Positions 19,035 to 28,643 of a stretch of 64,000 nt of DNA are shown piece by piece. Origin of the DNA: Sphingobium sp. 15-1 (GTDB lineage: Bacteria; Pseudomonadota; Alphaproteobacteria; Sphingomonadales; Sphingomonadaceae); the NCBI RefSeq assembly GCF_013375535.1, contig NZ_JABXJG010000003.1, forward strand, positions 744,001 through 808,000, written 5' to 3'. Positions within the stretch are counted from its first letter, which is position 1; every line of letters starts with the position of its first letter. The position numbers and the translations under genes are program-made. A model generated the notes under the pieces. It searched no databases, was not told the DNA's origin, and saw nothing but the letters and a program-made list of their open reading frames with translations.

Positions 19035-20053
19035 TGCATAGCGCGCGATGGGCTCTGCGGCTCCTCCTGACGATGATCGCCGCCTTCATTCTCGCGCCGA
19101 GCGCTCAGGCCGCGGGACCGACCTGTCACGGGAAGTTCGTCAACCCGATCACCGATGTCTGTTGGTCGTGCCTCTTCCCGCTGTCGGTGGGCGGCCTCAA
19201 GATCTGGCCGAGCGGCCGGCCGGATACAGCCAATCCGGCTTCGCCTATTTGCGCCTGCGGCAGCCCCATTCCTCGGATCGGTATCTCCGTCGGTTTCTGG
19301 GAACCAGCGCGCCTCGCGGACGTGACCATGAAGCCTTGGTGCTTTCCGAACCTTGGTGGTATCCGCATCGCACCCGGCTTCGACATCGGACAGGGCTATT
19401 TGGCCGGCCCGTCGATGGTGGGCGGCCGCTCCCAGAGCACGGCCAAATGGCACGTCCATTGGTATGTGTACCCGCTCCTCTACTGGATGGAAATCCTGAC
19501 CGACTTCGTCTGCTTCGAGCAGGCAAGTTTCGATATCGCGTACATGACCGAGATCGACCCGCTCTGGCAGGACGACTCGCTGACAGCACTCATCAACCCG
19601 GAAGCCATCGTTTTTGCCAATCCGATCGCCCAGGTTGCCTGCGCCGGAGACTGCATCGCCGGCACCGCCCATTTGCCGCTCGATCCGCTATTCTGGTGCG
19701 CTGGCTGCCAGGGCAGCATGTATCCGCTCAATGGAAACGTGCCGTCGTCGATCGGCCACGTTCAGTCCTCGCGGCTCGCGCTGTCGCGCTTTGCGTACAA
19801 GATGCACCGCGAGGCGCTGGCGTGGGGAACGATGGGGTCGGCGGGCCTCTGCAAGAAGTACCTCATGCCGATCATGCGGAAGCAGCAATACCGCTTTCAG
19901 ATGGTCAATCCGATCCCGACCGTGAGCGGTCGCTTCGCTTGCTCCGCGATCGGGGCATCCACCATGCCGCCCGACGCAGGCCGCGCCTATCCCGCCGGTG
20001 GCGAGGACATGGGCTACCTGGTCTGGCGCAAACGCAACTGCTGCGTTCTCTAG
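19031..20053 (+). CDS. traU: TraU, conjugal transfer pilus assembly protein
   Basis: A 340-residue exported, cysteine-rich protein of the F-type system. The signal peptide ends near AQAAG; the mature start GPTCHGKFVNPITDVCWSCLFPLSVGG is the TraU hallmark, followed by CACG, KPWCFPNLGG and the C-terminal PDAGRAYPAGGEDMGYLVWRKRNCCVL. The many cysteines explain the disulfide-handling genes in the operon. ATG 19031 has a GGGAGGAG site; a second ATG follows immediately. Confidence 0.92.
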   Translation: MMHSARWALRLLLTMIAAFILAPSAQAAGPTCHGKFVNPITDVCWSCLFPLSVGGLKIWPSGRPDTANPASPICACGSPIPRIGISVGFWEPARLADVTMKPWCFPNLGGIRIAPGFDIGQGYLAGPSMVGGRSQSTAKWHVHWYVYPLLYWMEILTDFVCFEQASFDIAYMTEIDPLWQDDSLTALINPEAIVFANPIAQVACAGDCIAGTAHLPLDPLFWCAGCQGSMYPLNGNVPSSIGHVQSSRLALSRFAYKMHREALAWGTMGSAGLCKKYLMPIMRKQQYRFQMVNPIPTVSGRFACSAIGASTMPPDAGRAYPAGGEDMGYLVWRKRNCCVL

Positions 20054-20065
20054 GGGGGCCTTTCG

Positions 20066-20812
20066 ATGCGCGGATATCTTTGGGCTTCTACTGCTGTTCT
20101 CGGCATCGCCAGCATATCGGCGGTGCTTGCGCAGAGCGTCGATGGGATCGACGTTCAGGCGATCAAGAAGCGCTCAGCCGAGCTTCAGGCTGATGCCGAG
20201 GCGTTCGTCAATCAGGTGAAGGACAGGGGTGATGCGTTCCGCGAGGAGGCGGCCAATGTGAATGACGGTGGCATGGCCAACATGCAGCGCGTTGCGAAGA
20301 CCGATCTGCCCAAGGGGCCCGCTGGTCCGGTCGACTTCGACGAAATCGTAGCGGGCGCCGCGTCGAACGCGACGGTGGGGAAGGGCGAAGCACCCCAGTT
20401 CATAGTGTTTGCCAGCCTGTCGATGCCGCCACAGGCGCTCAAGCAATTGATCGGCGATACCGCGCGCGCGGGCGGTGTGGTCGTCTTCCGGGGCTTTCCG
20501 AACAATTCGATGAAGGAGTTTTCGTCCGCCCTCGGGAAGATCGTGACCCGGCAGGACGATTTCGCCAATGTCGGTATTGATCCGCGCCTCTTCCGCGCTT
20601 TCGACGTCCAAGCTGTTCCGACCTATATCGCCGTCTCGTCCGATTTCGACCTTTGCGCCGGTTTCTCGTGCCAGACCAAGGTTCCGCCCCACGACCGTCT
20701 CATTGGCAACGTCTCGGTTGAATATGCGCTCGAGCAGTTTGCCGAGGGGAATGGCCCGGGTGCCCGCGTCGCCGCCGTTGGGCTCTCCAACATGCGCAAG
20801 GTCAATCGGTGA
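20066..20812 (+). CDS. trbC: TrbC, type-F pilus assembly protein
   Basis: A 248-residue periplasmic protein. It has a signal peptide (about residues 1-22, cleaved near VLAQS), a coiled-coil-like N-terminal part (IKKRSAELQADAEAFVNQVKDRGDAFREEA), then the TrbC core QFIVFASLSMPPQALKQLIGDTARAGGVVVFRGF..NSMKEF and the thioredoxin-like VPTYIAVSSDFDLC. In F it works with TraW in pilus assembly. It begins 12 bp after traU and overlaps the traN start by 4 bp. Confidence 0.88.
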   Translation: MRGYLWASTAVLGIASISAVLAQSVDGIDVQAIKKRSAELQADAEAFVNQVKDRGDAFREEAANVNDGGMANMQRVAKTDLPKGPAGPVDFDEIVAGAASNATVGKGEAPQFIVFASLSMPPQALKQLIGDTARAGGVVVFRGFPNNSMKEFSSALGKIVTRQDDFANVGIDPRLFRAFDVQAVPTYIAVSSDFDLCAGFSCQTKVPPHDRLIGNVSVEYALEQFAEGNGPGARVAAVGLSNMRKVNR

Positions 20813-22644
20813 GGTCGATCCCCGCCTCGGCTGCGCTCGTTGTCGCGCTGATGGTCGTAACGCCGGCGCTGGCGCAAACGACCGTCGAGGAGGCGCGGGA
20901 GCAGGGCAAGGAGCTCGGCACCCAGAAGCGCAACGATCCGACGCTCGTACCGTCGAGTGACGCCCAGGCGGCAGCGGTCCCCGGCTATTCCGGCCCGAGC
21001 CTGCCCGAAGGTTCCTATTTCGACGATCCCGAGCGACTTGAGGCGGCCGGTCAATCGGCGAAGTCCTCGAACGAGCAATATCGCATCACGACGGACGCCG
21101 ATCGGACGCGCGCGACGTTCAGCAATTCGGAGATCTTGGCGGCCACGCAGAGGGCGACGTCGGTTGAGAACGATCCATCCACCTATCTGGCCGGTGAAGA
21201 TTATAGCGGCGGTGGCGGGTCTTGTGTGCCGTTGCCACCGGCGGTTGGGAACGCAGGCTACTACGAAGCGACCTGCAATCAGGGCACGAAGATCGAGGAC
21301 CAGCCGCGCTCCTGCTCGATCACGATGGTGCCGGAGACGACGACGGTCGACGCCTTCAAATTCTTTGTGGTTCCCAACAGCGCCTACGGCACCCCGTTCG
21401 CACGGTACGATTCGATGGCGCCGCATATAACGGCCGGGACATGCCGTCCGACTGGCGTGGTGATGCAGGCGTGCGCCGCCCATCGCATCTACGGCGTTTC
21501 GACGAACAAATTTTGCGACGATTACAACGCCACCGAATATGTTTGCTCCCAGGACCTGACGGGAATTGCCTTCCTCCCTAGCCCGATTACCGGACGGGAT
21601 TGGCATGCCAAAACGACCGACACGCAGGTCACCGTCAAGAGGGCCGACGGCTGTGGACATCTTACAGCGGATGCCATGTGCACGGCCGATCCTGCGGGGG
21701 AGATTTGCACCGAGGGCCCGGAGACCCGCGTCATCAATGGGGTGCCGATAACCCAGGCATGCTGGGCGTGGAAAAGAGACTTCACCTGCCACACGCTGAC
21801 TCCCGCCAGCGACTGCGGCGACCTCGAGAGCAATCGGGCCTGCACCTATTTGCGGACCGAATGCCTTGATGACGAACCGAACGGCGGCGCATGTCAGGTC
21901 GAAAACCGGGTTTATAAATGCCCGACGCCCTTGAGTGGGACCAGCGACGCACCGCAATATATTTGCGGCGACGATGTCTACTGCATCAACGGTGATTGCG
22001 AGCCGATCGTTCGCGAGGCGTCGACCGAATTCAAGGATGCGCTCGTCGCCTTGCATTCGATCGACCAGGCCGGTGAGGAGTTCGACGAGACCAATTTCAC
22101 GGTCTTCAAGGGCAATCGCGAGACCTGTCACAAGCCGGTGTTCGGGCTCATCAACTGCTGCGCCGGCAAAACGTCAGGCCTGCTGACGGTCGGTGCAGGC
22201 GCAGCCGCACTGGCCGGCGGGCCTGCGGCGATCGCCGCGTTGGCGACGCCCTTCCTGACCCTGTTCGCTTGTTCGCAGGACGAGATGAAGCTCGACATCA
22301 AGGATCGGATGGGTCTGTGCCACAATCTCGGAACCTATTGCTCATCGAAGATCCTCGGCATCTGCACAACGAAGCGGACCGCCTATTGCTGCTTTGAAAG
22401 CAAGCTCAGCCGCGTGCTTCAGGAACAGGGCCGGCCACAGCTCGGCAAGCCTTGGGGGAGCGCCAAAAAGGAAACGTGTCAGGGCTTCACCGTCGACGAA
22501 TTTGCCCGCCTCGACCTCTCCGTCATGAATTTCACCGAGGTGTATGCGGACTTCATGGATGCGGCGAAGCTGCCTGACGAAGTCCAGACGATGACGGACA
22601 TCCAGGCGAAAATTCAGTCCTACTACGACCTCCACGGAAAATGA
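20809..22644 (+). CDS. traN: TraN, mating-pair stabilisation protein
   Basis: A 611-residue exported, very cysteine-rich outer-membrane protein that in F stabilises contact with the recipient. It has a signal peptide (to ALAQT), a low-complexity spacer, then Cys-rich repeats (ACTYLRTECLDDEPNGGACQVENRVYKC, CSSKILGICTTKRTAYCCFESKLSRVLQEQGRPQLG). The CCFESKLSRVLQEQGR stretch is characteristic of TraN C-termini. It starts at GTG 20809, overlapping the trbC stop. Recipient specificity cannot be inferred. Confidence 0.88.
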   Translation: MRSIPASAALVVALMVVTPALAQTTVEEAREQGKELGTQKRNDPTLVPSSDAQAAAVPGYSGPSLPEGSYFDDPERLEAAGQSAKSSNEQYRITTDADRTRATFSNSEILAATQRATSVENDPSTYLAGEDYSGGGGSCVPLPPAVGNAGYYEATCNQGTKIEDQPRSCSITMVPETTTVDAFKFFVVPNSAYGTPFARYDSMAPHITAGTCRPTGVVMQACAAHRIYGVSTNKFCDDYNATEYVCSQDLTGIAFLPSPITGRDWHAKTTDTQVTVKRADGCGHLTADAMCTADPAGEICTEGPETRVINGVPITQACWAWKRDFTCHTLTPASDCGDLESNRACTYLRTECLDDEPNGGACQVENRVYKCPTPLSGTSDAPQYICGDDVYCINGDCEPIVREASTEFKDALVALHSIDQAGEEFDETNFTVFKGNRETCHKPVFGLINCCAGKTSGLLTVGAGAAALAGGPAAIAALATPFLTLFACSQDEMKLDIKDRMGLCHNLGTYCSSKILGICTTKRTAYCCFESKLSRVLQEQGRPQLGKPWGSAKKETCQGFTVDEFARLDLSVMNFTEVYADFMDAAKLPDEVQTMTDIQAKIQSYYDLHGK

Positions 22645-22713
22645 GGCGGGTCAGATGTGCACCACGCCGGGGGGAGGCCGTCCGAAGCCAGAAAGTCAGG
22701 GAGAATGATCATG

Positions 22714-22941
22714 TCGATGCCGCTTCTTGAGCTGCCCGTCATCGCGGCAGCGCTGCTGCTTCAGCCAGCGCACGAGAGCCCGTCGCCGCGCCCGCCGTGC
22801 GCCTCCCGGCACGCCGCAACGGTGGCCGATTGCTGTGTTCATTTACCGGATTGGGAAGCGCGCAAAGAAAGCCCGCCCCGCGAACGCCCTGCACAGTCGC
22901 CCGGTAAGGCCGAGGGAGGGACGGAACATGGCAATTCTTGA
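22714..22941 (+). CDS. Possible small ORF between traN and traF
   Basis: A 75-residue frame starting MSMPLLELPVIAAALLLQPAHES, with an AGGGAG stretch six bases before the ATG. A hydrophobic N-terminus could be a signal or anchor, followed by a Pro/Arg-rich tail. It overlaps the traF start by 14 bp. There is no family resemblance and the tail looks like out-of-frame high-GC sequence, so it may not be translated. Confidence 0.3.
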   Translation, partial: SMPLLELPVIAAALLLQPAHESPSPRPPCASRHAATVADCCVHLPDWEARKESPPRERPAQSPGKAEGGTEHGNS

Positions 22942-23755
22942 CCGGACGGTGATCCTTGCGGCAGCTCTCTCGGCGGCGATTTGGGCGCCCGCGCTTGCCC
23001 AGGACGCGCCCGCGGCCCGAAATGATACCATCGAGCAGGATCGGCCGGACGAATTCTACTGCGGCGAGCGCAGGCTGGGGCAGTGGTTCTATTGCGCGAA
23101 GCCAAAGCCGATGGACAACGCCAAGCCGGCGACGCCTGTCGAAGCGGATCGCGCCACGGATCGGATCGCCGCGATCGCCAAGCAACTCGACGAGCTGAAG
23201 GCCAAGGCCATCCTCGAGCCGACGGAAGCGAACGTCATCAACTATATCCGCTTCCAGCGCGAACAGCTCGATCGCGCGTCGACATTCTCGGACACCTGGC
23301 AACGCGCGCTCTGGCAGAACCCGGACCTCGACTATACGCTGCAACGCCCGGTTTCGACGGTCGGCAAGCGTCTGTGGCTCGATAATCGGAAGGCCGACCG
23401 CGATGCTGTCCTCACCAGCCTCGGCCAGCGCTACGGGCTGTTCTATTTCTATGCCCAAAGTTGCGGCGCGTGCGAGGTGTTCGCGCCGATCCTGCGATCG
23501 GTCACCGATAGTCATCGGATGACGGTGATGGCCGTATCCATGGACGGCGGGCCGAGCAGGGATTTTCCGAATTACGTCGTCGATTCCGGGCAGCGGGCAC
23601 GAATGGGTGTGCCGGGCAATGAAACGCCTGCGCTGGTCCTGTTCGATACCCAGACCAAGCGGACGATTCCGGTCGGCTACGGCGTGCTCAGCGCCGACGA
23701 AATCATGGACCGCATCTTCATGCTGACCAACACCAAGGTCGGGAGCGACTATTGA
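22928..23755 (+). CDS. traF: TraF, thioredoxin-like pilus assembly protein
   Basis: A 275-residue periplasmic protein of the F-type TraF family. The signal peptide ends at ALAQD; the family stretch FYCGERRLGQWFYCAKPK follows, and the C-terminal thioredoxin-fold domain carries a CGAC motif (YGLFYFYAQSCGACEVFAPILR), so it is likely redox active, unlike E. coli F TraF, which lacks the CxxC. ATG 22928 has a GGGAGGGA site. It is followed directly by traH. Confidence 0.87.
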   Translation: MAILDRTVILAAALSAAIWAPALAQDAPAARNDTIEQDRPDEFYCGERRLGQWFYCAKPKPMDNAKPATPVEADRATDRIAAIAKQLDELKAKAILEPTEANVINYIRFQREQLDRASTFSDTWQRALWQNPDLDYTLQRPVSTVGKRLWLDNRKADRDAVLTSLGQRYGLFYFYAQSCGACEVFAPILRSVTDSHRMTVMAVSMDGGPSRDFPNYVVDSGQRARMGVPGNETPALVLFDTQTKRTIPVGYGVLSADEIMDRIFMLTNTKVGSDY

Positions 23756-25209
23756 TGACACAGGCAAAAAAGGGCGTCCTGCGCCGGAAGTTCGGCTCTG
23801 GTCTGGCGTTAATCGCAGCTTCCCATTTCGCGATCGTCGGCGTCGCGCACGCTGATGTCGCGTCTGAGATGAACGGCTTCTTCAACGATGCCGGTGGCGC
23901 CGCAAATGTCACCGGGCCGACGGCATTCCAGGGTCAGTCCGCGGGCTATTACTCGCTTGGCAACGTGTGGACCCGCTTTCCGCAGAAGAGCGTCTCGCCG
24001 TTCAATCTGCAGCTTCCGAGCGCGCGGGCGGGCTGCGGCGGCATCGACCTGTTCGCAGGCAGCTTCTCCTTCATCAACGCCTCGGAAATCGTGGCGATGT
24101 TGAAGGCGACCGCCAACAATGCCCTTGGTTTCGCCTTCAAGCTCGCGATCGATTCCGTTTCGCCAGAGATCGGGAAGGTAATGGATGAGTTCAGCCAGAA
24201 GGCGCAGCTTCTCAACCAGATGAATATATCGAGCTGCGAGACGGCGCAGGCGCTGGTCGGTGGAATCTGGCCGCAGATGGAAACCACCCGCTCGACGATC
24301 TGCGAGGCGGTCGGCAACAGCCAGGGCATATTCTCCGATTGGGCCGCTTCACGGCAAGGCTGCAACAACGGCAACCGCCGGGACAGCACAATCGCTGGCA
24401 ATACCGATGCGAGCATGAAGGACCAGCTCGTCGGCGAGCCACACAACTACACTTGGGAGGCGCTGAAGAAGTCCGCCAAATTCGGGGCGTTCGACCAGTC
24501 ATTCTCCGAATATATCATGACGCTCGTCGGCACGGTGATCACCACGCCATCAACCGATCCGAGCGTAGGCGGGAAGGTCATCATGTTCGGGCCCGCCGAG
24601 GAGGCGGTGGTTACGGCGCTGCTCGACGGCACGGCGAACGCACCGGCGGTGAAGATGCTCAAGTGCAACGACACGGATTGCTACGATGTCGGTGAGCAGA
24701 CCCTGACGGTGCCGGCCTCGTCGGCGTTGCGGCCGCGGATCGCAGGGATGATCCGCTCGATGAGCAGCAAGATCAGGACGGACACCGCGCTCGACGGTTC
24801 GGAGAAGCAGCTCCTCAACCTCGCGACCGTACCGCTCTACAAGATCCTGTCAGTCCAGGCCTATGCGCATTACGCGCTGACCGACGGCGAAATCGAAACG
24901 CTCTCAGAGATCGTCGCAGTCGATCTGCTGGCCGCGATGCTCGATAACATGCTCGATCGCGTCGAGCAGGCGCAGACTCACTATCAGACGTTCGACCAGG
25001 CCACCGCGACGCAGTGGAAACAGCAAATCGCTGCGACGCGGCAGAAATTCGCGCAGCGTGACGTGAAGCTCTCCAACAAGCTGCAGGTGACGATGCAGAT
25101 CATCGATCGCAGCATCATGCTCGAATCCACGCTCCAGAATTCGATGACGCCGGGCATGGCGTCCGCGCTCAATTTCTCGCGCGGGTTGAACGCACAAGGG
25201 CTGAATTAG
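23755..25209 (+). CDS. traH: TraH, conjugative pilus assembly protein
   Basis: A 484-residue exported protein of the F-type system. A signal peptide (ends near AHAD) is followed by the TraH signature (SEMNGFFNDAGGAANVTGPTAFQGQSAGYYSLGNVWTRFP) and by GCGGIDLFAGSFSFINASEIVAMLKATANNALGFAF. The C-terminus has helices with coiled-coil character. ATG 23755 overlaps the traF stop; a TTG one codon earlier is unlikely. Normal length for the family. Confidence 0.92.
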   Translation: MTQAKKGVLRRKFGSGLALIAASHFAIVGVAHADVASEMNGFFNDAGGAANVTGPTAFQGQSAGYYSLGNVWTRFPQKSVSPFNLQLPSARAGCGGIDLFAGSFSFINASEIVAMLKATANNALGFAFKLAIDSVSPEIGKVMDEFSQKAQLLNQMNISSCETAQALVGGIWPQMETTRSTICEAVGNSQGIFSDWAASRQGCNNGNRRDSTIAGNTDASMKDQLVGEPHNYTWEALKKSAKFGAFDQSFSEYIMTLVGTVITTPSTDPSVGGKVIMFGPAEEAVVTALLDGTANAPAVKMLKCNDTDCYDVGEQTLTVPASSALRPRIAGMIRSMSSKIRTDTALDGSEKQLLNLATVPLYKILSVQAYAHYALTDGEIETLSEIVAVDLLAAMLDNMLDRVEQAQTHYQTFDQATATQWKQQIAATRQKFAQRDVKLSNKLQVTMQIIDRSIMLESTLQNSMTPGMASALNFSRGLNAQGLN

Positions 25210-25227
25210 GGCAGGGGAGCCGGCGCG

Positions 25228-28041
25228 ATGCTCGAGGTCTTTACGGTCGGGGGCGGGGAATATCTCGTCAACACCTTCAATGCCGTCGCTGCCTGGTCCG
25301 GGGGAGGTGGATACCGCTCGCTCCTCCGCGTCGTGATGGTGATGGGGCTCATCTACTCTCTGCTCGTCGTCGCCTTCACGATGAACTTTCGCGTGTGGAT
25401 GAACTGGTTTCTGCAATCGACGGCGATCTATCTCTGCCTCATGGTGCCGACCATCGACGTGAAGGTCACCGACCGGATCAATCCGTCACTGGCACCGGCA
25501 ACGGTCGCGAACGTGCCGCTCGGGCTTGGTGTTCTGGCAAGTTTCACCACGCAGATTGGCGACTGGCTGACGCGGACGGCCGAGACCGTTTTCGTGATGC
25601 CGAGCGAGCTCAACTATTCGACCAACGGCATGGTCTATGGCGCGCGCCTGTTCGACGCCACTCGCAACTTCGTGATCCGCGATGCCGAGTTCTCGACCAA
25701 TCTTGAGGAGCATTTCAAGAAATGCGTCTTCGGGGACGTGATGCTCTACCGGAAGTCGCTGACCGTCCTGGCGCAATCGAAGGATCTCTGGGCGGAAATC
25801 GGTCCCGGCTCGGAAGCCCGATCGCAGGAATGGCTCGAACGGCAGGGCGATGGGACCGTCACCAGCGCGATCGTCACCTGCCGGCAGGCTTACGACATGC
25901 TAAATGCGCGGTGGGCGCCGATGATCGAGGCGAACACGCCGTTCTGGGGGAAGGAGCTTTACCCGAAGCTGAGCAACGCGCTGGCGGCCGACAAGCTGAG
26001 GCACGATCTGCCGATCGCCAATGCCGCGTTCACCGGCTCGGGCAGCAACTACAGCGATTCCATGCGGCAGAACACGGCGATCAACGCCTTCATGCAAGCC
26101 CGCAACAGCATGGCGGGCGGATCGGGCGCGGCGACGATCGACACCTTCGCGCAGACCCGCGCCGACATTCAGGCACGCAACACTTATAATTCGATCGCAC
26201 AGCAGGCGATGGCCTGGGTGCCCATCCTCAACATCGTGCTGACCGTGGTCTTCTTCGCGATGTTCCCGGTGATATTCCCATTGTTCCTGATGCCGCAAAC
26301 GGGTCTCGCGACCCTGAAGGGCTATGCGATGGGCTTCTTCTATCTCGCAGCCTGGGGGCCTCTCTATGTCATCCTGCACATGATCTGCATGACAAGAGCC
26401 GAGGCCGCCGCCGCGGGGGTCGCGCCCGGCGGCGTCACGCTGGGCACCTATGCCGGCATCGGCGCCGTGAATGGAGAGACTGCGACGATCGCCGGCTTCA
26501 TGCTGATGAGCATCCCATTTCTCGCCGCGGGTCTTGCACGGGGCGCGATGTCGATCGCGGGCCAGGCGACCTCGATGCTTGCGCCGGCACAGAACGCCGC
26601 CGAGGCTGCCGCGCTGGAACAGACCACGGGAAACTATTCTTACGGCAATGTGAGCTGGGCGAATGCGACGTCGAACATGCGCCAGAGCGACCAATGGTCG
26701 ATTGCGCCGAGTTTCACGGGCGGTGCGACCAGCGTGGGTTGGCGCCAGGACAACGGCGCCGTGGTGTCGGGCTTCGGCAATGGACAAGATGTCATCGACA
26801 TGTCGGGCGCGATCTCGCGGCTGGGGTTCACGCCAACCATGAACAGCGGCACCGTCGCGGAATGGCGGGAAATGTCGAGCGCGGCGCATCGCCAAGCGCA
26901 AGCGTGGGAGAATGCCGCGCAGGATATTCTGACCAGCACACACACGAACCGAAGTGCGTTTGGGGTCTCGTCCGAGCGATCCAGAGGCTTTGAATCTGGA
27001 AGCGGGTCCACCGCAAATACAAATGTCGAGAAGTTCGATCGTGTTACCGGGTCGAGCTCGCAGGGCCTAGAGGAGCGCTCCTCGACCGGGTTGACCGATC
27101 GGATCTCGATGGGCCGTGATCGGTCAGCCGGCACGCTCGATCAGGTGACCGGCGGGATCAATGGCGGCATCGGCGGCGGCGGAGGTCGTAAGGGTGGCGG
27201 TGGGCGGGCAGGCGGCGGGGGACTTCTTCCCAATGTCGGCGGTTCCCTTGGGGTCAGCAAGACCGGGCAACAGGTCGACAATCTTCGCTATGGCACGGAT
27301 CAAACGCGTTCCTCCGACAGCTCCAGCTCGTCTTCAAGCGGTGTGCGCGACGAGCACTCCAACGGCAGCGGAGCTAGCACATCCGACGGCACTTATGTTC
27401 GTTCAGGCTCGTTCAGCCGGTCATCGGTGACGTCATCGTCCTCGGTGAGCACCGAGGACGCCCTTTCGCGGGCACGATCCTATTCCGAGGCCGCGCGGCG
27501 TATGGAAGAGCTATCGCAATCCCTCGCGCGCGATGCGAGCTTCGCCGAATCGCACGGGATGCAGCTCAGCGAGAATATGAGCCAGGATCTTGCGCAATGG
27601 TACAGGCTGCAACAGGCCCTTCATCCCAACCTTGATGCGCCCGAGCTTTGGGCGACCGACTTAACGCCGCAGAAGCGCGCGGTCCGTGACCAATTGATTC
27701 AACAGTGGGCACAGGAAAAACGAGACGCGCTTTGGTCCGAGATCAGCGGCGATATCAAGGACCCGTCGCTGGTCGACGTGTCGCGGATCGATCTCGACGC
27801 CGGCGATGTGCGCGGCTCCTATAATCCGCGCGGGGTTAGCGGGATCGGTAGCGGTGGGGGAGGCGGCGACCCTGGCGCCGCTGCCCGCATGATCGCTGAT
27901 GGACAGGCGAAGCTGGACGGTGATCGGGCGGCAGCGGAAGCCGCCCGTAACAATCGCGGTGGCGCGAATGTTGATCTACAATCCGAGGTCGGCCGCGAAC
28001 TCAATCGCGGTTTCTTCACCGATCCGAACTTGCGGAAGTAA
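25228..28041 (+). CDS. traG: TraG, mating-pair formation/stabilisation protein
   Basis: A 937-residue inner-membrane protein; the N-terminal half is the TraG_N domain (MLEVFTVGGGEYLVNTFNAVAAW..., membrane segments around residues 35-55, 60-75, and a cluster near 330-450). The C-terminal half is periplasmic-type, with a Gly-rich tract (GGIGGGGGRKGGGGRAGGGG, about residues 645-675) and Ser-rich tracts (SDSSSSSSSG; SSVTSSSSVS), then a helical tail. In F, TraG acts in pilus assembly, mating-pair stabilisation and entry exclusion. It is the last gene of the operon. Confidence 0.88.
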   Translation: MLEVFTVGGGEYLVNTFNAVAAWSGGGGYRSLLRVVMVMGLIYSLLVVAFTMNFRVWMNWFLQSTAIYLCLMVPTIDVKVTDRINPSLAPATVANVPLGLGVLASFTTQIGDWLTRTAETVFVMPSELNYSTNGMVYGARLFDATRNFVIRDAEFSTNLEEHFKKCVFGDVMLYRKSLTVLAQSKDLWAEIGPGSEARSQEWLERQGDGTVTSAIVTCRQAYDMLNARWAPMIEANTPFWGKELYPKLSNALAADKLRHDLPIANAAFTGSGSNYSDSMRQNTAINAFMQARNSMAGGSGAATIDTFAQTRADIQARNTYNSIAQQAMAWVPILNIVLTVVFFAMFPVIFPLFLMPQTGLATLKGYAMGFFYLAAWGPLYVILHMICMTRAEAAAAGVAPGGVTLGTYAGIGAVNGETATIAGFMLMSIPFLAAGLARGAMSIAGQATSMLAPAQNAAEAAALEQTTGNYSYGNVSWANATSNMRQSDQWSIAPSFTGGATSVGWRQDNGAVVSGFGNGQDVIDMSGAISRLGFTPTMNSGTVAEWREMSSAAHRQAQAWENAAQDILTSTHTNRSAFGVSSERSRGFESGSGSTANTNVEKFDRVTGSSSQGLEERSSTGLTDRISMGRDRSAGTLDQVTGGINGGIGGGGGRKGGGGRAGGGGLLPNVGGSLGVSKTGQQVDNLRYGTDQTRSSDSSSSSSSGVRDEHSNGSGASTSDGTYVRSGSFSRSSVTSSSSVSTEDALSRARSYSEAARRMEELSQSLARDASFAESHGMQLSENMSQDLAQWYRLQQALHPNLDAPELWATDLTPQKRAVRDQLIQQWAQEKRDALWSEISGDIKDPSLVDVSRIDLDAGDVRGSYNPRGVSGIGSGGGGGDPGAAARMIADGQAKLDGDRAAAEAARNNRGGANVDLQSEVGRELNRGFFTDPNLRK

Positions 28042-28049
28042 AGGACCGG

Positions 28050-28253
28050 TCAGAGCGTCAGGTAAAGATAGGCACCCGTCGCCACGAGCAGGACAAGCGA
28101 AATCACGCCACCGATCAGGCGGCCACGCGAAAGCTCGTTAGTATCGTCATCGCTCTCGTCGGAATTGATCTCATGCGGCATCGGATCGGCCGGCCTATAG
28201 ATTGGGCCGCCGGGTAGATCTTTGGTGAATGCGTATGTGATCGTATCAAACAT
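28050..28253 (-). CDS. Small single-span membrane protein
   Basis: A 67-residue protein with an acidic middle (SDESDDDTNELSRGR) and one C-terminal membrane segment (LIGGVISLVLLVATGAYLYLTL). It is convergent with traG, leaving an 8-bp gap. No family was recognised. Clean length, a hydrophobic anchor and an AT-rich upstream region (28254-28424) make it plausible. Confidence 0.5.
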   Translation of the reverse strand: MFDTITYAFTKDLPGGPIYRPADPMPHEINSDESDDDTNELSRGRLIGGVISLVLLVATGAYLYLTL

Positions 28254-28424
28254 GGGCGACTTTCTACCGCCGACATCATATCATTGAGTAACTTCGCATT
28301 CAAACCGGAATAGGCCGATGCGGACACGTGCCACAATCGCAAATTCTTAGAGCGATAATAAGTATTATGTTAAATATCAATATCTTATAAGAATATCAGT
28401 CCCGATACAACGCGGAGACCTTTC

Positions 28425-28643
28425 ATGGAAGTCCGATTGAGCGCGACACCTAAAGGCAACGGATTTCAGGCAACGGTCGCATTGCCCGATGGGGTATCGA
28501 TCAGCTCGGCCGAATCCTATCCCACCGAAGCCGAAGCGATCACCGCGGCGGCCGTGAAGTTGTTGGAGATGCCCGATCGCCTGATGCGCGCGACCGCAGT
28601 AGAAGCCGATCTTGCGATCAGCGGCAGCTCATCGCCGGCGTAG
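28425..28643 (+). CDS. Small hypothetical protein
   Basis: A 72-residue protein (MEVRLSATPKGNGFQATVALPDGVSISSAESYPTEAEAITAAAVKLLEMPDRLM) with a beta-beta-beta-alpha look similar to HicB-type or DUF1902-type small folds, but no clear family. A GGAGACC site precedes ATG 28425, and the 170 bp upstream are strongly AT-rich (promoter-like). Its end overlaps the convergent gene at 28629 by 15 bp. Confidence 0.55.
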   Translation: MEVRLSATPKGNGFQATVALPDGVSISSAESYPTEAEAITAAAVKLLEMPDRLMRATAVEADLAISGSSSPA